DNA from: VRUE01 sp036376775
GTDB lineage: Bacteria > Actinomycetota > Thermoleophilia > Solirubrobacterales > 70-9
Assembly: GCA_036376775.1 (NCBI GenBank)
Contig: DASUZP010000039.1
Coordinates: 1-16,293, forward strand
Length of the DNA stretch: 16,293 nt
Direction: 5' to 3'
Position numbers and translations under genes: made by a program. Positions 1 through 5,559 of the stretch are shown piece after piece. Each line of letters starts with the position of its first letter. Position 1 is the stretch's first letter. The notes beneath the pieces are model-generated. The model worked only from the letters and a program-made list of their open reading frames with translations, had not been told where the DNA came from and did not search any database.

Positions 1-408
1 GGTGACGACGACGCGCTCGGTGCCATTGATGATGAAGGTGCCGCGGTCGGTCATCCACGGGAAGTCGCCCATGAAGACGGCCTGCTCGCGGATCTCGCCG
101 GTCTCCTTGTTCTGGAAAGCGACGGTCGCGGTCAGCGGCCGCGAGTAGGTCATGTCCTTCTCGCGGCACTCCTCGATCGTGTGCGGTGGGTCCTCGAACT
201 TGAACTCGCCAAAGACGATGGCGAGGTTCCCCGTGTAGTCCTCGATCGGGGATATGTCGTCAATCGTCTCTCGCAGTCCGCCCGCCTTGGGATCCGTCAG
301 CTCTTCAAACGAGCGACGCTGGATATCGATCAGGTGGGGGACTTCAAGGGGATTCTGTAGTCGGGAGAAACTCCTGCGGGTTACGGGGGCAGCGTTGGAA
401 CGTGCCAA
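1..408 (-). CDS. rpoB: RNA polymerase beta subunit, N-terminal part (runs off the window)
   Basis: This is the start of the beta subunit of RNA polymerase, which forms half of the catalytic cleft and binds rifampicin. The 136 visible residues read through classic RpoB N-terminal motifs: RLQNPLEVPHLIDIQRRSF, then DISPIEDYTGNLAI, then EECREKDMTYSRPL, and at the window edge FIINGTERVVVT. I place the start at the TTG at 408-406 because a stop codon (432-430) lies in frame just upstream, no ATG or GTG initiates before the conserved motif, and a GAGGAG Shine-Dalgarno sits 9 nt before the TTG. The gene lies 153 nt downstream of rplL, the usual rplJL-rpoBC order. The remaining ~1000 residues are outside the window, so nothing can be said about rifampicin-site residues. 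Confidence 0.96.
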   Translation of the reverse strand, partial: MARSNAAPVTRRSFSRLQNPLEVPHLIDIQRRSFEELTDPKAGGLRETIDDISPIEDYTGNLAIVFGEFKFEDPPHTIEECREKDMTYSRPLTATVAFQNKETGEIREQAVFMGDFPWMTDRGTFIINGTERVVVT

Positions 409-508
409 AGTCGGCGACTCCTCAGACGGTCAGAGGGACGTGGATACAGCGCAGATATGGGCAGGGGGTGACAACAGGCGCGCGACCACGGAAAATAACA
501 CACGCCCG

Positions 509-530
509 CGGTCGGCTGGCGGCTCGACCG
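509..530 (-). terminator. possible attenuator hairpin between rplL and rpoB
   Basis: In the 153-nt rplL-rpoB spacer the transcript contains CGGTCG and CGACCG separated by 10 nt. A modestly U-rich stretch (GUGUGUUAUUUU) follows about six nt later. Partial termination between rplL and rpoB is known in other bacteria, but this stem is short and not directly followed by a U-run, so the call is tentative. Nothing else was recognised in the spacer. Confidence 0.25.
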
Positions 531-561
531 TGCCCACGGCCGAATTCCGCATTGTAGCGCG

Positions 562-960
562 TTATTTCAGCTCGACGGTGGCGCCGGCCTCCTCGAGTTC
601 CCCCTTGATCTTCTCAGCTTCGTCGCGCTCGATGCCCTCTTTGATCGCTTTCGGAGCCTCGTCGACGATCGCCTTTGCCTCTTTCAGGCCGAGGCCGGTC
701 GCGGCGCGCACGACCTTGATCACCGGCACTTTCTGGCCGCCGACCTCGGTCAGCACCAGGTCGACCGTGGAGGACTCTTCGCCACCACCGTCGCCATCGC
801 CGGCGGGGGCGCCGGCGGCAGCCGGAGCAGCCGCAGCGACCGCAGTCGCAGAAACGCCGAACTCCTCCTCCAGGGCTTTGATGCGCTCAGAGAGCTCCAG
901 GACCGAAATGCCTTTCAGCTCCTCGATCCAGTCCTCGGTTGAAATCGTTTTCGTCGCCAT
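562..960 (-). CDS. rplL: 50S ribosomal protein L7/L12
   Basis: L7/L12 forms the mobile ribosomal stalk that recruits and activates translational GTPases. The 132-aa product has the expected three parts: an N-terminal dimerisation helix pair (about residues 1-34, including DWIEELKGISVLELSERIKA), an Ala/Gly/Pro/Glu-rich flexible hinge (35-62) and the C-terminal factor-binding domain (64-132). That domain carries the conserved VIKVVRAATGLGLKEAKAIV helix-turn segment. Length is normal for the family. Its ATG shares a base with the rplJ stop (TAATG), so translation is probably coupled. The purine-rich codons for the acidic end of L10 (AAG GAA GAA GAG GAG) also supply its Shine-Dalgarno region. Confidence 0.98.
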   Translation of the reverse strand: MATKTISTEDWIEELKGISVLELSERIKALEEEFGVSATAVAAAAPAAAGAPAGDGDGGGEESSTVDLVLTEVGGQKVPVIKVVRAATGLGLKEAKAIVDEAPKAIKEGIERDEAEKIKGELEEAGATVELK

Positions 961-1736
961 TACTCCTCTTCTTCCTTCGTGTCGTCGTCTGCAGAATCAG
1001 AAGTCTCGTCGGGCTCAGAGGCATCGGGCTCCGACCCCTCAGCCGCGGGTGGGTCGTCCGCATCCTCCACAGCTGAGTCGCTCGAGGCCTCGTCGGGAGC
1101 ATCCCCAGGCGCCTCTCCGGCGGGTGGCGTGGATGAGGGGTCGTCGCCCGCAGCTTGCGTGGACGAGGACCCCTCGTCCGCGACAGGACCCGCCGGCTGA
1201 GGCTCTGGGGCCTCGCCAGTGACGAGCCCCTTCTCCGCGATCTGGCCTAGCTGAAGTGCAAGCCCTTGGATCATGGAACCCAAGCCGCGGACCAGGCCGG
1301 TGAGCGGGCTGGCTACGACTCCGGCGAGCTGGCCGTCTAGCACTTCGCGGGCTGGCAGGCGGGCGATCGACTTGAACTTTTCCTCGTCGAGGCCGAGGTC
1401 GCCCATGAAGCCGCCCTTGAAGGTGAGGACTTCGTGCTCTTTGTTGAAGGTCGAGATCGCCTTCGCCGCCTGGGCAGTGTCGCCGCGGACGAAGGTCAGC
1501 GCGGTCGGGCCCTGCAGCAGGTCGCCGAGCCGATCCTCGCCGGCCTGCTCGGCCGCGCGTTTGGTCAACCGGTTCTTGACGATGCGGAAGCTGGCGTCGG
1601 CCTCGCGCAGTTTGCCGCGCAGTTCAGCCGCCTGGGGGACGCTGATGCCCCGGTAGTCGACCGCGAAGATCGCTTCGGCGCCCTCGATCTGGGCGGCGAT
1701 CTCCTCGATTGCTTGTGCCTTTTCGTCTCTGTTCAT
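960..1736 (-). CDS. rplJ: 50S ribosomal protein L10 with long acidic tail
   Basis: L10 anchors the L7/L12 dimers to 23S rRNA and in many bacteria represses its own operon by binding the mRNA leader. The 258-aa product starts MNRDEKAQAIEEIA and has a normal L10 core to about residue 173: the FAVDYRGISVPQAAELRGKLR region, FRIVKNRLTKRA, and the C-terminal L12-binding helix around LVRGLGSMIQGLALQLGQI. It then carries an unusual tail of about 85 residues rich in Asp, Glu, Ser, Pro and Ala, ending DTKEEEE. The usual length is about 165-175 aa. The ATG at 1736 was chosen because the L10 family begins there; the open frame upstream of it is in the spacer and rplA. A structured leader precedes it. Confidence 0.96.
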   Translation of the reverse strand: MNRDEKAQAIEEIAAQIEGAEAIFAVDYRGISVPQAAELRGKLREADASFRIVKNRLTKRAAEQAGEDRLGDLLQGPTALTFVRGDTAQAAKAISTFNKEHEVLTFKGGFMGDLGLDEEKFKSIARLPAREVLDGQLAGVVASPLTGLVRGLGSMIQGLALQLGQIAEKGLVTGEAPEPQPAGPVADEGSSSTQAAGDDPSSTPPAGEAPGDAPDEASSDSAVEDADDPPAAEGSEPDASEPDETSDSADDDTKEEEE

Positions 1737-1739
1737 CGT

Positions 1740-1790
1740 TCGCCTACACCGGGCTTCTGGCTGTTGACCTGCCGGTGGTCTAAGGGTCGC
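1740..1790 (-). promoter_or_regulatory. candidate L10 leader (autoregulatory mRNA structure)
   Basis: The 67-nt rplA-rplJ spacer contains a stem formed by CACCGG (1777-1772) and CCGGTG (1752-1747), preceded by an unpaired CUUAGAC and enclosing AGGUCAACAGCC. Spacing and the purine-rich unpaired bases fit the general layout of L10 leader RNAs, to which the L10-L12 complex binds. The assignment rests on position and partial motif resemblance. A covariance-model search (Rfam L10_leader) was not possible here. Confidence 0.45.
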
Positions 1791-1803
1791 GCGGCGCGGA
1801 AGT

Positions 1804-2547
1804 CTACGCGGTCGCCGGCTCCGCTGCGGGCTCGGGTGCTGCGCCGGCGGCCTCGCGTTCGCCGGTCTTGCCTGCATCGATCCGGATTCCGGGCCCCATC
1901 GTCGTCGTCAGCGTCGCCGAGAGGATGTATTTGCCCTTCGAGGAGGACGGTTTGGCGCGGACGACCTCGTCGATCACCGCGAGGCAGTTGTCGAGCAGTT
2001 TCTGCGCATCGAAGCTGGCCTTGCCGATCGCCAGGTGGATGATCGCCTGGCGGTCGGTGCGGTACTCGATCTTGCCGGCCTTGGACTCGGTCACGGCTTT
2101 CTCGATGTCGTCGGTGACGGTGCCCACCTTCGGGTTCGGCATCAGGCCCTGGGGGCCGAGCACGCGGCCGAGCTGGCCCACCGCTTTCATCATGTCCGGG
2201 GTCGAGATCGCGACTTCGAAGTCGGTCCAGCCCTCCTGGACTTTCTCGACCAGCTCCTGGCCGCCGACGACGTCGGCGCCCGCCGCCTCGGCATCGCGCG
2301 CCTGCTGGCCTTCGGCGAAGACGGCGACGGTCACGTCTTTGCCCAGCCCGTGTGGGAGGGCGAGGGTGCCGCGCAGCTGCTCCTCGGCGTGGCGGACGTT
2401 GACGCCGAGCCGCAGGTGCAGCTCGACCGTCTCGTCGAAGCCGGCGCTGGCCGTCTCCTTGATCAGCGAGATCGCCTCGACCGGCGGGTATTCCTGCTCG
2501 CGCTGGACCTTGCCGAGCTGTTTGCGGTAGCGCTTGCCGTGGGCCAT
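1804..2547 (-). CDS. rplA: 50S ribosomal protein L1
   Basis: L1 builds the L1 stalk of the large subunit, which guides deacylated tRNA out of the E site; it can also act as a translational repressor of rplKA mRNA. The 247-aa product starts MAHGKRYRKQ and carries the diagnostic L1 signature GPQGLMPNPKVGTVTDDI at residues 131-148. It has a two-domain length typical for the family plus an Ala/Glu/Pro-rich C-terminal tail of about 18 residues. The ATG at 2547 is only 2 nt after the rplK stop, so the genes are co-transcribed and probably translationally coupled. A longer open frame exists upstream but overlaps rplK and shows no L1 similarity. Confidence 0.98.
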   Translation of the reverse strand: MAHGKRYRKQLGKVQREQEYPPVEAISLIKETASAGFDETVELHLRLGVNVRHAEEQLRGTLALPHGLGKDVTVAVFAEGQQARDAEAAGADVVGGQELVEKVQEGWTDFEVAISTPDMMKAVGQLGRVLGPQGLMPNPKVGTVTDDIEKAVTESKAGKIEYRTDRQAIIHLAIGKASFDAQKLLDNCLAVIDEVVRAKPSSSKGKYILSATLTTTMGPGIRIDAGKTGEREAAGAAPEPAAEPATA

Positions 2548-2549
2548 GG

Positions 2550-2972
2550 CTATTTGACGTCCACGCCCATCGAGCGGGCGGTGCCGGCAATGATCTTCGA
2601 GGCGGCCTCGAGGTCGTTGGCGTTGAGGTCGGGCATCTTGCGCTCGGCGATCTGGCGGATCTGCTCCGGCGAGATCGTGCCGACTTTGTTCACGTGCGGC
2701 TCGCCCGAGCCCTTTTTGATCCCGATCGCTTCGCGGATCAGCACCGCGGCGGGCGGCGTCTTGGTGACAAAGCTGAAGGAGCGATCCTCGTAGACGGTGA
2801 TCTCGACCGGGATGATCGTCCCGCCCTCGCTCTGGGTCTGGGCGTTGAAGGCTTTGCAGAACTCCATGATGTTGACGCCGTGCTGGCCCAGCGCCGGACC
2901 GACCGGCGGCGCCGGGTTGGCGTTGCCTGCCTGGATCTGCAGCTTGATCAGGGTGAGAGTTTTCTTTGCCAT
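2550..2972 (-). CDS. rplK: 50S ribosomal protein L11
   Basis: L11 binds the GTPase-associated centre of 23S rRNA together with L10/L12 and is needed for the stringent response to uncharged tRNA. The 140-aa product is full length. It has the N-terminal proline-rich segment NPAPPVGPALGQHGVNI (residues 19-35), which forms the thiostrepton-binding side, and a C-terminal RNA-binding domain with KKGSGEPHVNKVGTIS and the ending IAGTARSMGVDVK. The start is the ATG at 2972, matching the family N-terminus MAKK. No clear Shine-Dalgarno precedes it. The 116-nt spacer to nusG holds repeat copy A. Confidence 0.98.
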   Translation of the reverse strand: MAKKTLTLIKLQIQAGNANPAPPVGPALGQHGVNIMEFCKAFNAQTQSEGGTIIPVEITVYEDRSFSFVTKTPPAAVLIREAIGIKKGSGEPHVNKVGTISPEQIRQIAERKMPDLNANDLEAASKIIAGTARSMGVDVK

Positions 2973-3015
2973 GAGGGGTTCGTGAGAATAGCTGGCGCGA
3001 GAGCCAAGCGATCCT

Positions 3016-3062
3016 AGGACGCAGGGAGCGTGGCGTGCTCTGCACGCGAGCGACCGAGGACG
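3016..3062 (+). repeat. two-armed hairpin repeat, copy A
   Basis: Read on the plus strand, this element has a left arm AGGACGCAGGGAGC (3016-3029), a 20-nt variable part that folds around GCGTGC-TCT-GCACGC, and a right arm GCGACCGAGGACG (3050-3062). Both arms are identical in copy B (4243-4290) although the central hairpin sequence differs. Where the arms meet the stem they could form GG/CC pairs and a tandem G.A mismatch (GGGAGC against GCGACC), which hints at a structured nucleic acid. The copy lies in the nusG-rplK spacer and is antisense to the ribosomal-protein transcript. Confidence 0.75.
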
Positions 3063-3088
3063 ACGGAGCGCGCCGGCTATCGCGTCAG

Positions 3089-3613
3089 CTAGATCTTCTT
3101 GACTTGGTCGTAGTTCACCTCGACCGGGGTCTCGCGACCGAAGATCGAGACCAGCACCTTGAGTTTGGCAGCGTCCTCGTTGATCTCGGCGATCTCGCCG
3201 GAGAAGTCGGAGAGGGGCCCGGAGATGACCTTGACCGACTCGCCGATCGAGAACTGGGCCTGGGTGCGGGGCCGCTCGGCGGTCTCGCGGTGCAGCAGCC
3301 GGTCGACCTCCGGTTTGGAGAGCGGCACCGGCTTGTTGCGGGCGCCGACAAAACCGGTCACGCCGGGGGTGTTCTTGACCAGGCCCCAGGCATCGTCGGT
3401 CATCTCCATGTTGACCAGGACGTAGCCGGGCATCGTCCGTTTCTCTTTCGGTTCTTTCTGGCCTTCTTTGTTGACCTCCATCACCTGCTCGGTCGGCACC
3501 ACGACCTGGCGCACGTTGCGGTTCTGGGCCATCGTCTGCACTCGGTGCTCGAGGTTGTGCTTGACCTTGTTCTCGTGCCCGGAGTAGGTGTTGATCACAT
3601 ACCAGCGATACAT
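3089..3613 (-). CDS. nusG: transcription termination/antitermination factor NusG
   Basis: NusG binds the RNA polymerase clamp helices, influences pausing and links polymerase to Rho or the ribosome. The 174-aa product starts MYRWYVINTYSGHENKVK, the standard NGN-domain beginning (about residues 3-105), with the conserved MPGYVLVNMEMTDDAWGLVKNTPGV stretch interrupted only by normal variation. A KOW domain follows from about residue 123 (FSIGESVKVISGPLSDFSGEI). The start is the ATG at 3613; upstream in-frame codons lie in the spacer and in secE. The gene follows secE by 29 nt, the conserved secE-nusG pair. Length is normal. Confidence 0.98.
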   Translation of the reverse strand: MYRWYVINTYSGHENKVKHNLEHRVQTMAQNRNVRQVVVPTEQVMEVNKEGQKEPKEKRTMPGYVLVNMEMTDDAWGLVKNTPGVTGFVGARNKPVPLSKPEVDRLLHRETAERPRTQAQFSIGESVKVISGPLSDFSGEIAEINEDAAKLKVLVSIFGRETPVEVNYDQVKKI

Positions 3614-3642
3614 CTGGAGGTCGCCTTTGTCTTGGGATCCCG

Positions 3643-4176
3643 CTAAAGGATCTGCTTGATGAGGAAGCTGAAGGCGCTGTCGAGAGCGCCGAGGTAGGTG
3701 CCGGCGACGGCGACGAAGATGATCGTCACGGCGGTCGCCTGCACCAGGGTTTCGCGGTCCGGCCACTGGACTTTGCGCAGCTCGGCCCAGCAGGAGACGA
3801 GAAAGCCGATGACGCCGCCGCGCTGGCGCTTCTCGGCCTGCGCCTGTTTCTGGCGCTTCGCAACCTGGTCGCGCTCCTTGCGTTTCTGGTCCTCGCGCTG
3901 GCGCTTTTCGGCCTGTTTGGCTGCTTTAGCATCGGCGCGGCGCTGAGCGCGACCCTTGGGCGCGTCCGGCGTTTCGAGATCGGCTTCGCTCGCGCCGGCG
4001 GCCATCCCGGCCTCGACCGCCTCGATCTCGGCGACGTCGCCGGAAACGCCGACCTGGGTGTCGTGCTGGGCGCGCGAATCGGACTTGCGGGCGCTAGCGC
4101 CCGAGCCGGAGCGTTTCTGCTCTTCGGCTTCGCGGGCGCGTTTCTCCGCCTTGCGCTGTGCGCGCGTTTTCGCCAT
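3643..4176 (-). CDS. secE: preprotein translocase subunit SecE with long charged N-terminal extension
   Basis: SecE clamps the SecY channel in the cytoplasmic membrane. The conserved core is at the C-terminus (about residues 120-177): GGVIGFLVSCWAELRKVQWP, with the amphipathic helix and RKVxWP motif, followed by one transmembrane helix (about 147-170). The first ~118 residues are an extension rich in Lys, Arg, Glu, Gln and Ala. It has an Ala-rich middle and a stretch (about 76-118) likely to form a charged helix or coiled coil. Minimal SecE proteins are 60-80 aa. Extended versions are common in actinobacteria, but this one is long. Start ATG 4176 begins MAKTRAQRKAEKRA; no earlier in-frame ATG was preferred. 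Confidence 0.95.
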   Translation of the reverse strand: MAKTRAQRKAEKRAREAEEQKRSGSGASARKSDSRAQHDTQVGVSGDVAEIEAVEAGMAAGASEADLETPDAPKGRAQRRADAKAAKQAEKRQREDQKRKERDQVAKRQKQAQAEKRQRGGVIGFLVSCWAELRKVQWPDRETLVQATAVTIIFVAVAGTYLGALDSAFSFLIKQIL

Positions 4177-4242
4177 GAGGCTTCAGTGCCCCCCCTGGCA
4201 ACGCCCGGCCGAAAATGACGGTCCCAGATCGTCGCCATACGG

Positions 4243-4290
4243 CGTCCTCGGTCGCCCAAATAGCGCTGCTATTCGGGCTCCCTGCGTCCT
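4243..4290 (-). repeat. two-armed hairpin repeat, copy B
   Basis: Read on the minus strand, this copy has the same 14-nt left arm (4290-4277) and 13-nt right arm (4255-4243) as copy A. They enclose a 21-nt hairpin in which CCGAATAGC pairs with GCTATTTGG around a 3-nt AGC loop. It lies in the 170-nt rpmG-secE spacer and is in the sense orientation of that transcript, opposite to copy A. No tRNA-Trp, which often occupies this position in bacteria, was found in the spacer. Confidence 0.75.
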
Positions 4291-4346
4291 TGTCTGGCGC
4301 CGCCTGGACCTCGTCATTTCTCGGCCTGTCGTCACCAGGGTGAGCA

Positions 4347-4511
4347 CTACCGCGTCTCCTTGTGCGCCGTGTGGCGGCTGCACCAGCGGCAGTACTTGCG
4401 CAGCTCGATCCGGTCCGGCGAATTTCGCCGCGACTTGTTGGTCTGGTAGTTGCGCCGCTTGCACTCTTCGCAAGCCAGCGTCACCGCGATGCGGACATCT
4501 CCGCGAGCCAT
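4347..4511 (-). CDS. rpmG: 50S ribosomal protein L33
   Basis: L33 is a small E-site protein of the large ribosomal subunit. The 54-aa product starts MARGDVRIAVTLACEECKRRN and has the four zinc-ribbon cysteines C14, C17, C41 and C44 (CEEC and CRWC), so this is the zinc-binding C+ form. The family motif YQTNKSRRNSPDRIELRKYC is intact. The ATG at 4511 follows an AGGAG Shine-Dalgarno after a short spacer, which settles the start against the much longer open frame upstream. It heads the rpmG-secE-nusG-rplKAJL-rpoB cluster. Confidence 0.96.
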   Translation of the reverse strand: MARGDVRIAVTLACEECKRRNYQTNKSRRNSPDRIELRKYCRWCSRHTAHKETR

Positions 4512-4643
4512 GTTCTCCTCGTTGCCGAACGACGCCGTTACAAGAGAAAACCCCGGGCCGAGGCGCGAGGCTGCCGCGAAGGATAGCGCTCTGTGCGACC
4601 TTGGGCCTCCAGCCAGGATCAGCGCGGGGGGCGAATCAGCGTG

Positions 4644-4684
4644 CCGGGGCGCCTTAGTTGCCATATGGAAGACAAAGGCGCCCC
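4644..4684 (+). repeat. flanking direct repeat 1, hairpin over the start codon of the DUF559 gene
   Basis: Positions 4644-4683 match positions 5512-5551 at about 34 of 40 bases, beginning with an exact CCGGGGCGCCTTAGT and sharing TATGGA. This copy folds into a perfect 10-bp stem, GGGGCGCCTT (4646-4655) with AAGGCGCCCC (4675-4684). The 19-nt loop contains the palindrome CCATATGG, and the proposed ATG (4665-4667) lies inside it. No Shine-Dalgarno is seen before that ATG. Confidence 0.75.
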
Positions 4685-5525
4685 TGACCTGGAGGTGGCG
4701 CGCATTGCTGCCGGTCAGTACGGCGCGATATCGATTGCCCAACTTCACTCGGCCGGCTTGAGCAAGACCGCGGTGCAGAAGCGCTGTCGCTCGGGTCGAT
4801 TGCACAGCCTTCACCGAGGCGTCTACGCGGTCGGGCACGTCGCGCCAAGTATCGAGCGATGCTGGATGGCGGCCGTGCTCGCGTTGGGCGGCGGCGCCAA
4901 CAGGACCGACACCGCCGTGCTCAGCCATCGCAGCGCCGCCGAACTCTGGGGTCTGCTCCAGGCAAGAGACGGCCCGATAGATGTTTCCCTCCCCAGCAGG
5001 AACGGAAAGCGGAAACGACGCGGAATTCGCATCCACCGCCCGATATCGCTAGAGCCAACCGAAATGACCCGGCAGCGGGGGATTCCGGTCACTTCACCTG
5101 CCCGTACCCTCGCGGACCTGCGAGGCGCCACGCCGGAGAGCGAACTGCGCCGTGCCATCCGGCAGGCCGATTTTCTCGGCTTGCCAACCGGATCCGATGT
5201 CGTCTCAGACAAGACGCGCAGCGAGCTCGAGCGGCGGTTCCTATGGCTATGCCGTCGTTATCGGCTGCCGACACCGGCCGTGAACATGCGCGTCGGGCCC
5301 CTTACAGTCGACTTCTGCTGGGTGGAGAGAAAGATGGTCGTCGAGACGGATGGCTATCGAGCCCACCGCGGCCGCGCCGCCTTTGAGGACGATCGAGAGC
5401 GGGATCTCAAGCTGCGCGCCCTGGGGTATGAGGTCCTGCGCCTGTCCTACCGGCAGGTCTTCAACGAATCGGCCCAAGTCGCCGCCGTCCTGCTGGCCAC
5501 CCTTGAGCGCTCCGGGGCGCCTTAG
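4665..5525 (+). CDS. AbiEi-like winged-helix / DUF559 (Vsr-related nuclease fold) protein
   Basis: The 286-aa product has an N-terminal winged-helix region like the AbiEi antitoxin family (about residues 8-60, with AISIAQLHSAGLSKTAVQKR and RLHSLHRGVYAVGH). Its C-terminal DUF559 domain (about 185-280) is related to very-short-patch-repair/PD-(D/E)XK endonucleases. Candidate catalytic residues are D216 (TVDF), E227 and D229 (VVETDGY), followed by the typical DDRERDLKLRALGYEVLRLSYRQV end. Such two-domain proteins are known to be multiplied in actinobacterial genomes; their role (nuclease, regulator or antitoxin) is not settled and no toxin partner is next to it. Start ATG 4665 fits the family N-terminus; a GTG at 4593 is possible but adds 24 atypical residues. 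It is the only plus-strand gene and is bracketed by direct repeats. Confidence 0.85.
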   Translation: MEDKGAPDLEVARIAAGQYGAISIAQLHSAGLSKTAVQKRCRSGRLHSLHRGVYAVGHVAPSIERCWMAAVLALGGGANRTDTAVLSHRSAAELWGLLQARDGPIDVSLPSRNGKRKRRGIRIHRPISLEPTEMTRQRGIPVTSPARTLADLRGATPESELRRAIRQADFLGLPTGSDVVSDKTRSELERRFLWLCRRYRLPTPAVNMRVGPLTVDFCWVERKMVVETDGYRAHRGRAAFEDDRERDLKLRALGYEVLRLSYRQVFNESAQVAAVLLATLERSGAP

Positions 5526-5551
5526 TCGTCCTATGGACGCCAAACGCGCCC
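5512..5551 (+). repeat. flanking direct repeat 2, hairpin across the DUF559 stop and before the acyl-CoA dehydrogenase stop
   Basis: This is the downstream partner of the repeat at 4644. It folds as GGGCGC (5515-5520) with GCGCCC (5546-5551), a symmetric internal loop, and an inner CGTCC-TAT-GGACG hairpin (5527-5539). It contains the stop codon of the DUF559 gene (5523-5525) and ends 8 bases before the stop of the convergent acyl-CoA dehydrogenase, so it could also serve as a two-way terminator. Read in the frame of repeat 1 it gives PGRLSRPMDAKRA, matching PGRLSCHMEDKGA of the gene start. It therefore resembles the leader and first codons of a second, lost gene copy. Confidence 0.7.
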
Positions 5552-5559
5552 TGCGGGGG

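Noticed and set aside
254..1222. Long plus-strand open frame opposite rpoB, rplL and rplJ
   Set aside because: It is antisense to three certain genes, its translation is low-complexity Ser/Arg/Pro, and GC-rich codon structure creates such frames.
4177..4346. Possible tRNA-Trp in the rpmG-secE spacer
   Set aside because: No CCA anticodon loop with flanking stems is present on either strand; the structure there is the two-armed hairpin repeat.
4665..5525. AbiEi-like gene as half of a type IV toxin-antitoxin pair
   Set aside because: No AbiEii nucleotidyltransferase or other toxin gene is adjacent, and the C-terminal DUF559 domain marks the stand-alone family.
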